Positions 1-9,300 of a DNA stretch of 15,061 nt are shown here, in pieces. The DNA comes from an uncultured Clostridia bacterium. GTDB taxonomy: Bacteria; Bacillota; Clostridia; Christensenellales; UBA1242. The translations under genes were made by a program, and so were the position numbers. Within the stretch, counting starts at the first letter, position 1, and every line of letters begins with the position of its first letter. The notes under the pieces were generated by a model. That model was not told the DNA's origin and ran no database searches. It was given only the letters and a program-made list of their open reading frames with translations. Location: contig CALWKJ010000022.1 of assembly GCA_944381225.1 (NCBI GenBank), positions 1-15,061 on the forward strand. The letters are read 5' to 3'.

Positions 1-4
1 AAGC

Positions 5-574
5 ATGGAATATGTTTCAACATTTGAAAACAACGATGACGACAAATTAAAACTAAATTTAAATAAATTAATTTTAGACACTCAAGACATGAATAAACAT
101 TTGTTGCAACTAGGCGACGGGCTTTCTCAAAGTGAAATAGACAGCAAGAGAGATTTGAACAACACATTTATTGGCATAGAAAAAACAAATGTAAACATAA
201 TTAAACTTATAAATTCTTGCAAATATAACAACATTAAAGTAAATTTTACTCAAAAACAATTAAAAATAATCCTAGCAATTCAAGAACTTATGAAAGAAAA
301 TTTAAAAGACATGAAATTGATTATGGAAGAAACAATACAACAAGGAGGCCTTAAAAACTCAATACTTCTTGAACAAATAATAAAAAGACTGGAAAAAATT
401 GTGAAGTTAAAAATTAGGGCGAAAAAAAACATAATTCAAGATACCGTTTCTTTGGAACAAAAAATAAGAAAATATACGTGTTTTTTAAATGTAATAAATT
501 ATTTTGAACAAATAAATACAAACTTAACAGATATAATTTTAGGTAGTTGCAACTTAAACAAGGTTAACAATTAA
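5..574 (+). CDS. Hypothetical helical protein (possibly 5'-incomplete)
   Basis: I do not recognise this protein family. The reading frame gives 189 residues from an ATG at position 5. Only four bases precede that ATG, so no ribosome binding site can be judged and the true start may lie outside the window. The protein is rich in Lys, Asn, Ile and Leu, with no signal peptide and no hydrophobic membrane segment, so a cytoplasmic location is likely. Residues about 83-155 are a run of charged/aliphatic heptad-like sequence that would form long amphipathic helices or a coiled coil. Cysteines are few and show no metal-binding spacing. It converges on the COG2509-type dehydrogenase gene, and the two stop codons share the palindrome TTAA at 571-574. 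Base use matches the neighbouring genes, which argues for a resident gene. Function unknown. Confidence 0.7.
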   Translation: MEYVSTFENNDDDKLKLNLNKLILDTQDMNKHLLQLGDGLSQSEIDSKRDLNNTFIGIEKTNVNIIKLINSCKYNNIKVNFTQKQLKIILAIQELMKENLKDMKLIMEETIQQGGLKNSILLEQIIKRLEKIVKLKIRAKKNIIQDTVSLEQKIRKYTCFLNVINYFEQINTNLTDIILGSCNLNKVNN

Positions 575-2148
575 ATATTATTGTCATTATTATAAATGGC
601 TTCTGCAACCTTTATTCCATCTTGCGCACTCGATACAATACCTCCAGCATACCCAGCCCCTTCACCACACGGATAAATACCGTCAATATTTGAAACTAAT
701 TTGTCATTTCTAAGTATTGTCATTGGAGAACTGGTCCTTGTTTCAACACCAATTAAAACATCAGTGTTTAGAGCAAAATACTTATATTTTTTTCTAAATA
801 TTTCCAATCCTTCTTTTAAACTTTCATACACAAACTTTGGTAAGCAATTTTTTAATTTTGTAAATTTGTAACCAGGTTTATAAGAACATTCACCCAAATT
901 GCTTTTGTTGTATAAAAATGATGAAACGGTTTCTGCTGGAGCAAAAAAATTTTCACCACCCAACTTGTATGCCAGTCTTTCATACTTTTCTTGAAACGCA
1001 ACTCCAGCCAAAACATCATCACTGTTAAAATCTGAAGGCATTACGTTAACTAAAAGTGCACTGTTTGAATATTTTTCATCGCGTTTAAAGTTGCTCATTC
1101 CGTTAGTAACAATCTCTCCTTGATTTGAAGATGATGCCACAACTCTGCCACCTGGACACATACAAAATGTGAAAACGCTTCTTTGATTTTTTAAATGAGC
1201 CACTAATTTATAATCGGCGTTAGGAAGAAGACGACTATGGTTTTCTCCATATTGCATGTTGTTGATATTAACTGCTTTATGTTCAATACGAACACCCATA
1301 GCAAAAGGCTTTTGTTTAATAGATAAGTTTAACTTTTTTAATAATTTAAATGTATCTCTTGCACTATGTCCCAAACACAAGCATAAAACATCACAAGCAA
1401 GTATTGTTTTTAACTGCGTTTTTACATTTGTTATTTCAATAAATTTAACTGAGTTGTTTTTAATAATTATGTTTGTTAGTTTCGTATCAAAAAAAATTTT
1501 CCCACCGTTTTTAATAACGTCATTTCTCATATTTTTAACCACATCACAAAGTTTATCGCTACCAATGTGTGGCTTACTTTCGTAAAGAATTTGCTTTGGT
1601 GCTCCATGAAGGTACAACTCGTTGATAACTTTATTGCAAAGTTGAGAATTTAAATTTGTTGTCAATTTGCCGTCACTAAACGTACCTGCACCACCTTCAC
1701 CAAATTGCACATTTGAATTTATGTTCAAAATTCCTTTTTCCCAAAATTGTTGTACTTGATTAATTCTTTCTTCAACACAACTGCCTTGTTCTATAACCGT
1801 TGGACAATATCCCATTTTTGACAACGCCAGCGAGCAAAACATTCCACTTGGCCCAAACCCAACAACGTAAATTTTTTTGTTGCTTGTTTGCTTTTTGTAT
1901 TTAAGTCCTGAGATATCTATTTTTATTTTTTCAAAATTATAATTATTTTCAATTTTTTCATCAAAAAAACATATTCCAACAATTAAATTGTAATATATTT
2001 TTGGTTTTTTCCTTGCGTCTATTGATTTTTTTATTATTTTTATTTCTTTAATTTTGTCTTTTTTAATTTTTAATATTTTTTTTATTTCATTTAATAATGT
2101 TTTTTCATTATAATTAATAGGTATTTTATTTAAATTTATTTTAATCAT
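571..2148 (-). CDS. FAD-dependent dehydrogenase, COG2509 type (NAD(P)/FAD-dependent oxidoreductase)
   Basis: This predicted cytoplasmic flavoprotein has 525 residues. Residues about 1-90 form a Lys/Ile-rich N-terminal domain. A Rossmann FAD-binding motif follows (VVGFGPSG, GxGxxG at 97-102), with Glu120 placed to bind the FAD ribose. The signature NVQFGEGGAGTFSDGK lies at 146-161. The C-terminal second FAD motif (GIYPCGEGAGYAGG, from residue 490) completes the fold. These signatures are characteristic of COG2509, whose members are annotated as uncharacterised dehydrogenases; the substrate is unknown. I chose the ATG at 2148 over an upstream GTG at 2187 for two reasons. It is preceded by GGAGAGG at 4-nt spacing. 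Its ATG also overlaps the TGA stop of the upstream HI0933-type gene (ATGA), typical of translational coupling. The first 80 codons are almost purely A/T. No key motif is missing, so the enzyme should be active. Confidence 0.93.
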   Translation of the reverse strand: MIKINLNKIPINYNEKTLLNEIKKILKIKKDKIKEIKIIKKSIDARKKPKIYYNLIVGICFFDEKIENNYNFEKIKIDISGLKYKKQTSNKKIYVVGFGPSGMFCSLALSKMGYCPTVIEQGSCVEERINQVQQFWEKGILNINSNVQFGEGGAGTFSDGKLTTNLNSQLCNKVINELYLHGAPKQILYESKPHIGSDKLCDVVKNMRNDVIKNGGKIFFDTKLTNIIIKNNSVKFIEITNVKTQLKTILACDVLCLCLGHSARDTFKLLKKLNLSIKQKPFAMGVRIEHKAVNINNMQYGENHSRLLPNADYKLVAHLKNQRSVFTFCMCPGGRVVASSSNQGEIVTNGMSNFKRDEKYSNSALLVNVMPSDFNSDDVLAGVAFQEKYERLAYKLGGENFFAPAETVSSFLYNKSNLGECSYKPGYKFTKLKNCLPKFVYESLKEGLEIFRKKYKYFALNTDVLIGVETRTSSPMTILRNDKLVSNIDGIYPCGEGAGYAGGIVSSAQDGIKVAEAIYNNDNNI

Positions 2149-3278
2149 AAAGCCTCTCCAGCAATTACTGCACTTGTCCAACTCCACTGCAAATTATAGC
2201 CACCACAAATTCCGTCAACATCTACAACTTCGCCTATAAAATAAAGGTTCTTAACATATTTGTATTCAAGCGTGTTGGTTAAATTGTTTAAATCTACTCC
2301 ACCACTATTAACTTGATTATTTTGATAATGTCCAACAATATTAAATGTTAAATTTTTAATTGTATTTATTATTTTTTCAATGTCTTTTTTAGTGATTTTT
2401 TCATTGTTTTTAATTGCACAATTTTTTAAAATATAACTATTTATTTTTTCACTAAATAATCCTTGCATAAATTCTTTTGAATTTGTGTAATTTTTGTTTA
2501 ATCTTTTAATAAAAATTTCTTTTAATTTGTCATTAGATAAATTTGGCAATAAATCTAAACATATTATTGAATTATAATTTTTTTGTCTAGCAAGATATGC
2601 AGATAAATTAAATATACATATGCCACTTAATCCATTTTCCTTAAATAGAACTTCGCCATATTCTTCATGATTTGCTTCACCTTTTAAAATGGCTTTAACA
2701 TTTGACAATCTCATGCCACTTAATGAAAATGTATCTTCTTTTGTTTTTAATGCCACCAAACTTGGACTAAAACTGTTATAAGATATTCCCATTTGTTTTA
2801 AAAGCGAATCCTGACTTCCAACTGCAATTACAACTTTGTCAAAATTGTATTCTTGTAACTGTGTTTGAATAACAAAACCGTCATTTTTTTTAAGAACATT
2901 TAATACTGTTTGATTAGTCATTACATTAATATTGTTTTTACAAACTTGATTAATTAATACATCAAGTACACTGTTTGCAGTGTTGCTTATTGGATATATT
3001 CTACCATCTTCATCAGCATATGTTAAAAGCCCTATTTCTTCAAAAAATTTTATGGTTTTAATATTGTCAAAAGATTTTAAATAATTTGAAATTTCTCTAT
3101 TATACGCTTTGTCAAAATTATATAAATTTGTTAAGTTACACTTTCCATTTCCTGTAACTAAAATTTTTTTTCCAAGTTTTTCTTGATTACAAAAAATTGT
3201 AACATCATATTTTTTTGATGCTATAATTGCACAAAGAATTCCACTTGGTCCACCACCAACAATCGCTACTTTTTTCAT
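2145..3278 (-). CDS. HI0933/YhiN-family flavoprotein (BaiN-like, 'aminoacetone oxidase family')
   Basis: This 377-residue protein is a predicted soluble FAD-binding oxidoreductase of the HI0933/YhiN family, which usually has about 400 residues. Family members include the bile-acid reductase BaiN, but most have no known substrate. Visible motifs are the N-terminal dinucleotide site GGGPSG (8-13), the family signature GKKILVTGNGKCNLTN (36-51), an EDGRIYPIS-type motif near residue 90, and the C-terminal FAD signature GEVVDVDG (349-356) followed by GGYNLQW. The start is the ATG at 3278; a TTG three codons upstream is possible but less typical of MKKVAIVGGG starts. No clear Shine-Dalgarno is seen. 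Two deviations stand out. The residue after the second beta strand, usually Glu, appears to be Cys30. The usual Gly/Ser-rich loop after the VIAVG strand (149-158) is shortened. It is the first gene of a two-gene unit with the COG2509-type gene and lies downstream of the adhesin terminator. Confidence 0.92.
   Translation of the reverse strand: MKKVAIVGGGPSGILCAIIASKKYDVTIFCNQEKLGKKILVTGNGKCNLTNLYNFDKAYNREISNYLKSFDNIKTIKFFEEIGLLTYADEDGRIYPISNTANSVLDVLINQVCKNNINVMTNQTVLNVLKKNDGFVIQTQLQEYNFDKVVIAVGSQDSLLKQMGISYNSFSPSLVALKTKEDTFSLSGMRLSNVKAILKGEANHEEYGEVLFKENGLSGICIFNLSAYLARQKNYNSIICLDLLPNLSNDKLKEIFIKRLNKNYTNSKEFMQGLFSEKINSYILKNCAIKNNEKITKKDIEKIINTIKNLTFNIVGHYQNNQVNSGGVDLNNLTNTLEYKYVKNLYFIGEVVDVDGICGGYNLQWSWTSAVIAGEAL
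2153..2159 (-). promoter_or_regulatory. Ribosome binding site of the COG2509-type gene
   Basis: Read on the minus strand, GGAGAGG is followed by CTTT and then ATG. It lies inside the 3' end of the upstream HI0933-type gene. It decides the start at 2148 against the longer GTG-initiated frame, and it fits coupled translation through the ATGA overlap. Confidence 0.75.
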
Positions 3279-3296
3279 TTTAATCAACTAAAGTTT

Positions 3297-3302
3297 ATCA
3301 TA
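3297..3302 (-). promoter_or_regulatory. Candidate -10 element for the flavoprotein operon
   Basis: On the minus strand TATGAT lies about 20 nt before the ATG at 3278, in the only non-coding gap between the adhesin terminator and the flavoprotein pair. A poor -35-like TTATTT sits about 16 nt upstream, at the edge of the terminator stem. The region is so AT-rich that chance matches are common, so this is only a candidate. A promoter is nevertheless expected here, because the hairpin at 3325-3360 should stop most adhesin transcripts. Confidence 0.25.
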
Positions 3303-3324
3303 TACTTTTTTATATACAAAATAA

Positions 3325-3360
3325 AAAATAAAAATTCACAGCATTGTGAATTTTTATTTT
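3325..3360 (-). terminator. Hairpin terminator after the giant adhesin gene
   Basis: This is a perfect 16-bp inverted repeat (3325-3340 paired with 3345-3360) with a 4-base loop, starting 4 bp after the adhesin stop codon. Its core is ATTCACA / TGTGAAT and the rest is A/U pairs. The 3' arm ends in a T-rich stretch on the minus strand, as expected of a Rho-independent terminator in an AT-rich genome. It separates the adhesin transcript from the downstream flavoprotein genes. Confidence 0.75.
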
Positions 3361-3364
3361 AAAA

Positions 3365-6300
3365 TTATTTTTCTTGACCAGTATCCTTTTCTGTTTTTTT
3401 AATAACCTCGTCATTTCTATTCTCTTCGTTTTGATTTATTGGCTGAACCGTCATAGCTGTTGACAATTCTCTTAATCTCTTCTTTTTACGAGTTATTATA
3501 ACAAAAATTAAAACAATCACTATTACAATTATGGCAAAAGAACTGCTTAAAATGATAATAGCTGTTGAATAATCATTTGGACCAGTTAAAAATTTTGCAT
3601 TATCCGTTATATATCCAAACAATCCGTCAAGATGAGTTACTGCGTAGCTTTTGTCTAATATAATATCAGCAATTTTATAATTTCGCATATCAAATGTTCC
3701 ATTAAATGGATTTTCCTGAGTGCCTATTGGCTGCCAAAATCTTTCTAGCAAATTAATATTAACTTTTATTAAATAATATCCGTCTTGATATGGAATGGTA
3801 GATTTCGCCTCTATATTATTGTTAATTAAATATGCCATGGCAGCAAGTTGGTTTGGAGTTGATATCACATAAGGGTCATTCTCTGTTCCAGTACCACCAA
3901 ACATTTCCCACACATCTATCCACAAAAGTTGACTAAATTTTACTTTAATTACATTGGTTTCATCCACGCTGAATCCATTGTTTTGTGAAATTTTTATTGT
4001 GCTAATTTCCTTTCCTAAAGCTATATTATTTAACATGATAGTTGTCAATTCATATCTTAAATTAGCAGATATGTTGAATGTTAAACTTTCGCCATACAAA
4101 TATGATTTAATTGTATTTGTAGTTTCTTCATCATCTAACAATATAACTCCACCCAATCCGTTTTCCACAATAAATTGTACGTTTAATGTTTTTTGAGCAA
4201 TATCAAGTTTAAACTTAACATAGCCTCTCAACAAATCGCTTGCGCTTATTTGATATGAGTTATTATATATATTTTCGCTAAACTCTCCAAGCCAGCTTCG
4301 ATGATAATATCCATATTCCAAATCGTAAACGTCAAATCTAATTATATCTCCAACTCTATATACATTATCCTGGTTTAAAGTGTCATCACTGATTTTTAAT
4401 TTTGCATGTTCAACTTGTTCTATTATTACATTAACTTGTTTCCCCAAAAATTCAGCATAAAACGTTGTTGGCTTGGTTATTGTTAGTTCCATTGTTGGTG
4501 TTGAATTTTCTATTTCATTACTTCCTTCAAGCCACCTTAAAAATTCATAACCCGAATCGCACACTGCTGATATTTGCACTTTTTCATTATACAAAACGCT
4601 GTCTTTAGATATCGTAGCCACACCACCAACATAGGCGACAACATTTACACTCATTTCATAATACAAATAAATTGTTATGTTTTCTTCGCCCATTATTTGA
4701 GAGTATTGATTTTTGTTAAGTTGTTCTTTATCGGTTATGCCCAAAGAATATGACCAACCACAATATCTGTAATTGTTTAATCCCAAAGGAGCAACTATTG
4801 TTACTTGTGCACCTGGTGCATAACTTATTCCAGTTATTTGATTATTATCATTATAATTTACAAATCTATCAACTATATTTGGGAAAATTTCAGAATATGC
4901 CAAATTAGATTGGTTAATTGCTGTATTAGGAACAAAGACTATGTCAACTCTGTACCTTTCTTTTTCCCACATTGCGTACAATGTGCACTCCAAATCATAT
5001 TCCGAAGAAATTGATTGTTGCGATTCAGTAGAGCCTTTGAAACCATAAATTTTTTTATTTTCACCATTATCTTTCTCTATGGTGTATATACCTAAACTGT
5101 CAAAATAATAATTTAATCCTGTGCCATCAATTTTGGTGTTCCATGCTACAAAAATATATTTATATCTTTCTGGAGATGTTATTTGAGAATCTAAAATTGG
5201 GTTAAATTGACTTTCTCCATAAGAAATTGTCGAAATTACATTTTCAGGAGATTGACTATAATTGTAATTAAATGTAACTTGATATTTTTGTGGCTCTATG
5301 TTTATTATTATCTCACTATCAGTTGTTATATTATTTAACTCGGTAGTACTATAAGCATTATAAGTATTTGAATCAGTGATTGGAATTTGCAACTCGAAAT
5401 AAGAATTGTCTAACATTTTATAACCAATCAAGATATAGATATTTGCAACAATGCTTCCACCGTTTTTTACTTCTATTTTTAAAATTTTATTGTTAAAATT
5501 TTCAACATTAACTATTCCGGTTGACTTATTTGCATCATCATAAATATCTGCACCGATTCCATTTATTGCAAAAGTAACCGTATGCGTTTTTGCTTTCATT
5601 GTTATGTCAATGGTTGTTGATTTTAACAAATTTTTAAACACATAATTTGTATCTAAATTTTCATATCTCAACAAAGGATCCGTCATTAATCCAGAGAATT
5701 CGTATCCATTTTTTTCTATTAAATCAATAGTGATATCTTCGCCAGTTAATGAAGAAATAGTATATGTTATAATATAGTTTTCTTTAGAGGTTTCAACAAG
5801 CGTTGTATTGTCATTTTCGGCTATACTCAATTCTGCAAAATCAATATCATCGTTTGTAAATCTTTCACTTTGAGGCAATATTACGTTAATTGTTACTGTT
5901 ATCGGCTTGCCAACAAAAACAGCAACATAATTACAATTTTTTGTAATGTTATTAACTTCTAATAGATTTTCATTTGTTACATCTTGATAATTTCCGTCTT
6001 CAAGTACCATTACCCATTTTTCAAAATAGAAATAGTTGTTTTTATCCTCTACTGCTAAAACTGGCATAGCATCGTAACCATATTTTATATTTTGGGTATA
6101 TGACAATAGGTTTTCAACTCCGTTTATTGTTAATGAACCTCTATCATTGTAATTTACCGAATAATTTACATTATATTTGTTAATTGAATAAATTAAGTAC
6201 AATGTAAAATCTTTGTTAATTTGGAATTCGATTTGATTATTTTCATTAATGCTTAATAACCCGTCTACAAAAGTTAAACTATATTCTTTGTCGTTCATTG

Positions 6301-9300
6301 ATGACCACGAGCTAAATGAATAACCAACATACACGTCGTTTGTAGGCGTCAATGTAACTTGTGATTTGTATGTTGCTTCAAATGAAGAATTAGAATTTAG
6401 CATTGATACATTTTGACCATTTATTAATTCAACGATATTTTGAGCATACATATCAACTTCAAATGTGTCGTTGTGTTTAATAGAAATAACTTTTATTGTG
6501 AATGTATCATACACAAATGGTATTGTAATTGTTCCATCATAAGTAAAACCAGTAAATGTAACATTTACAGCATCACCTTTTTGTACTACAACAAACACCC
6601 CTTTGTTTAAAGATGTAGTATCAAATATCCATGAATTTATGTTTGTGTCAACTTTATATCCGTGATTTGCCACAACAGTAAAGGTTAAAGTTTGTTCTGT
6701 CGCTATTTCAACGTCATATGAATTTACATTTGAAACAAGATTTTCTATTGAAAAGCTTCCTTTTTCTTGGTCTGATAAAATGGTAATTTTATTTGTTTTT
6801 GGTACGAGATTTACAATCACAATCACATCTGTAACAAAATTCGATAATGTTCTTTGTTCGCTATTAATGTTATTCGACAAAGTTGGCATTTCATCTGCGA
6901 TTAATTCCCAATCATAAACCTTGTATCCTTCATTACATAAAACTGTTATATCTACTTGGCTTTCCGTTTTTGCAACAAATGATACTTCTCCGATTTCTGC
7001 AGTTGAATATTCTCCAAAAGTTGCAATTCCATAATCTTTGTTGTTTACTCTTAATGTTATGGTGTTGTCTTTACAAGCAAAGTTTGCACTTATCACATAA
7101 TTATCTACAAAACCGTTGATAGTTATTGATTTATTGGTGCTATTGTTAACAGATTCTAAATTGGAACTCCAATTTACAAATAAATATCCTGATTTTTCTT
7201 TTAAAACTATAATGGCTTTGTAAGAAGCATAAACTTTTACAACTGTCTCAGTGTTAGATGAATTAACTGTTTGAACTGTTATGATATTGTCGTCACCGTC
7301 CAATATTGTAATTTCTATGTTTGCTTTAGCGCAGTTTACCGTTAGCGTATATTCATTTTCATTCCACACAGCACCAAATTTTGTAGTTTCTATGTAGTTC
7401 CATACAAAGTTTTCATTTAATTGGCTGTTGTCCCAAGTACTAAATGAGTACCCTTCTCTAACAGGAGTTGGCAATGTGCCTACAACTTCATTGAAAACAA
7501 CATTTTTAGAAATTTGAACAGCTCTATCAAATTCATCAGTTAATTCAACGTTCCAAGTTGTTGTATCGTAACTATTAAAATATCCACCATTAGAGTCTAA
7601 AATAATTTGATACTCATTAGAATTCCAAACTACATTTAAAATTATTGAAGGATAGTAATCAATGGTCAACATTGTATCTTCTGAAAAAGAGATTATTTCA
7701 CCATCTGTTGTTTGATACTGTCCTTTAACTTGTGAATAGCCAGTTTTAATTGCCGATGGTATCTTAATGTTATTTTGTGCTAAGTTTGTGTTAAATTCAA
7801 CGCTTACACTAATAGATGAACTATCGCTTGAATATTCCCAACCACTATCGTACAAGAACATTCCACCGTTTGCAACAATCGTAAGCAACAGTGTTTTTGG
7901 AACAAATTTTGCATATATTATATTTTCTTTAGCCTCAATGGTTATGCTTGTTATACCAATGTCTGCGTCCCAGTTTATGTCATAACTGTAACCTATAAAA
8001 TCATATCCAGAATTTGCACTAGCAACGTTGCTTAAAGAAACTATTTCGCCATACTCGTAACTGCCGTTTATATTTAAAAGCGTTCCACCTTGCTTGTCTG
8101 CTTGTAGTGTAAAAATGCCATTTACCTTTGTTGCGCTTTGAACAAGCAAACTAAATTCTTTTATTTGCCATTTAGCATATGCTGTTTTTTCTAAAGTGTC
8201 AACATCCCATATTGTTTCATTTATTATTGTATTTTCATCAATTAAATTTCCGTCTAAGTACCAGCCAACAAATTCATAGCCTTCGTGTTGTGGCTTTGGC
8301 AAAGTTTTTATGCTTTCCCCATAAACTAAATTAGAATACAGCAAATCATTATATTGCATCAGTTCATAGTTTATCATATCAAAATTTGGTTCTGTGTATT
8401 GATAGATGAGTTTAACTGCTTTGTCTGTTATTGCGCCAAACATATCATTTACAAAATAGTTTAATGCGTCGCTTCCAAAAAGCGCAAATGTAATTATTTT
8501 GTTGTTGCCAACACTCGCACTGTCATATTTTGCAACAACCGAAACATCATCGCCGTCTACTAAATTATTTAAAATAAGTGTTCCAATTACAGAATCATTT
8601 CCATCATAAACTTTGTTAAACCCTTGATTGTTTACAACTGTAAGTTCTCTTTGATTAATTGTGTAAATTATTCCTGTTTGCAATACAAGATTTAAATTTT
8701 TAGAATTTAACTGAGATTTTATTTCATAATTTCCTGCTATAAATTTTGAATAGCCTTCTTTGTATTGTATTACTAAATTGCCATCTATTTCATTGTCATA
8801 TGAATTTAATTTGTTAACATTTTCATCTTGAATTGTGTAAGAAATTGTAATATTTTTGTCACCGTATACAGAAGATTGATTTGAGTTAGGAAGAATTAAA
8901 ACATCTCTTTTAAATATTTTTCCACTTAGGGTGTTTTTTACTGCGTAATTACTTGCTTCATCGCCTTGTAACAAAACGTTTAACAATATGTCATTCCCAA
9001 CGTCTTGTTGACTATATGTGGCACTTGCAGAAATTGGATATTGATTTATATCTAATAATTGCCCTTGGTTATCATAAATTTCTATTGAGCCAAAAAACAC
9101 ATTTGTTGCGTCATAAATTTTATCGGCGTCATTCGAGCTTAAAACAATTTCTTTTGCGTTTATTGTAAACTGCAATTCGCATGTTAATGTGCATCTTAAA
9201 AAGTTGTCGCATGTTACAGTGTAACTAGACATATTATAATGTCCTACATCTATACCATCAAAATGTATGCTACCACTTATCTCTTCATCGTTTGCCAAAT

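Noticed and set aside
1256..1585. Plus-strand frame of 109 codons inside the COG2509-type gene.
   Set aside because: It lies opposite conserved flavoprotein sequence and has no recognisable features.
2149..2187. GTG at 2187 as start of the COG2509-type gene, adding 13 residues.
   Set aside because: The extra codons overlap the conserved C-terminus of the HI0933-type gene, while the ATG at 2148 has a good ribosome binding site and an ATGA overlap.
3954..9168. Plus-strand open frames of 69-80 codons inside the adhesin (for example 3954-4196, 4805-5014, 6883-7119, 7767-7985, 8953-9168).
   Set aside because: They are antisense to a well-supported coding frame, show no domain, and have the composition expected of reverse-complement shadows.
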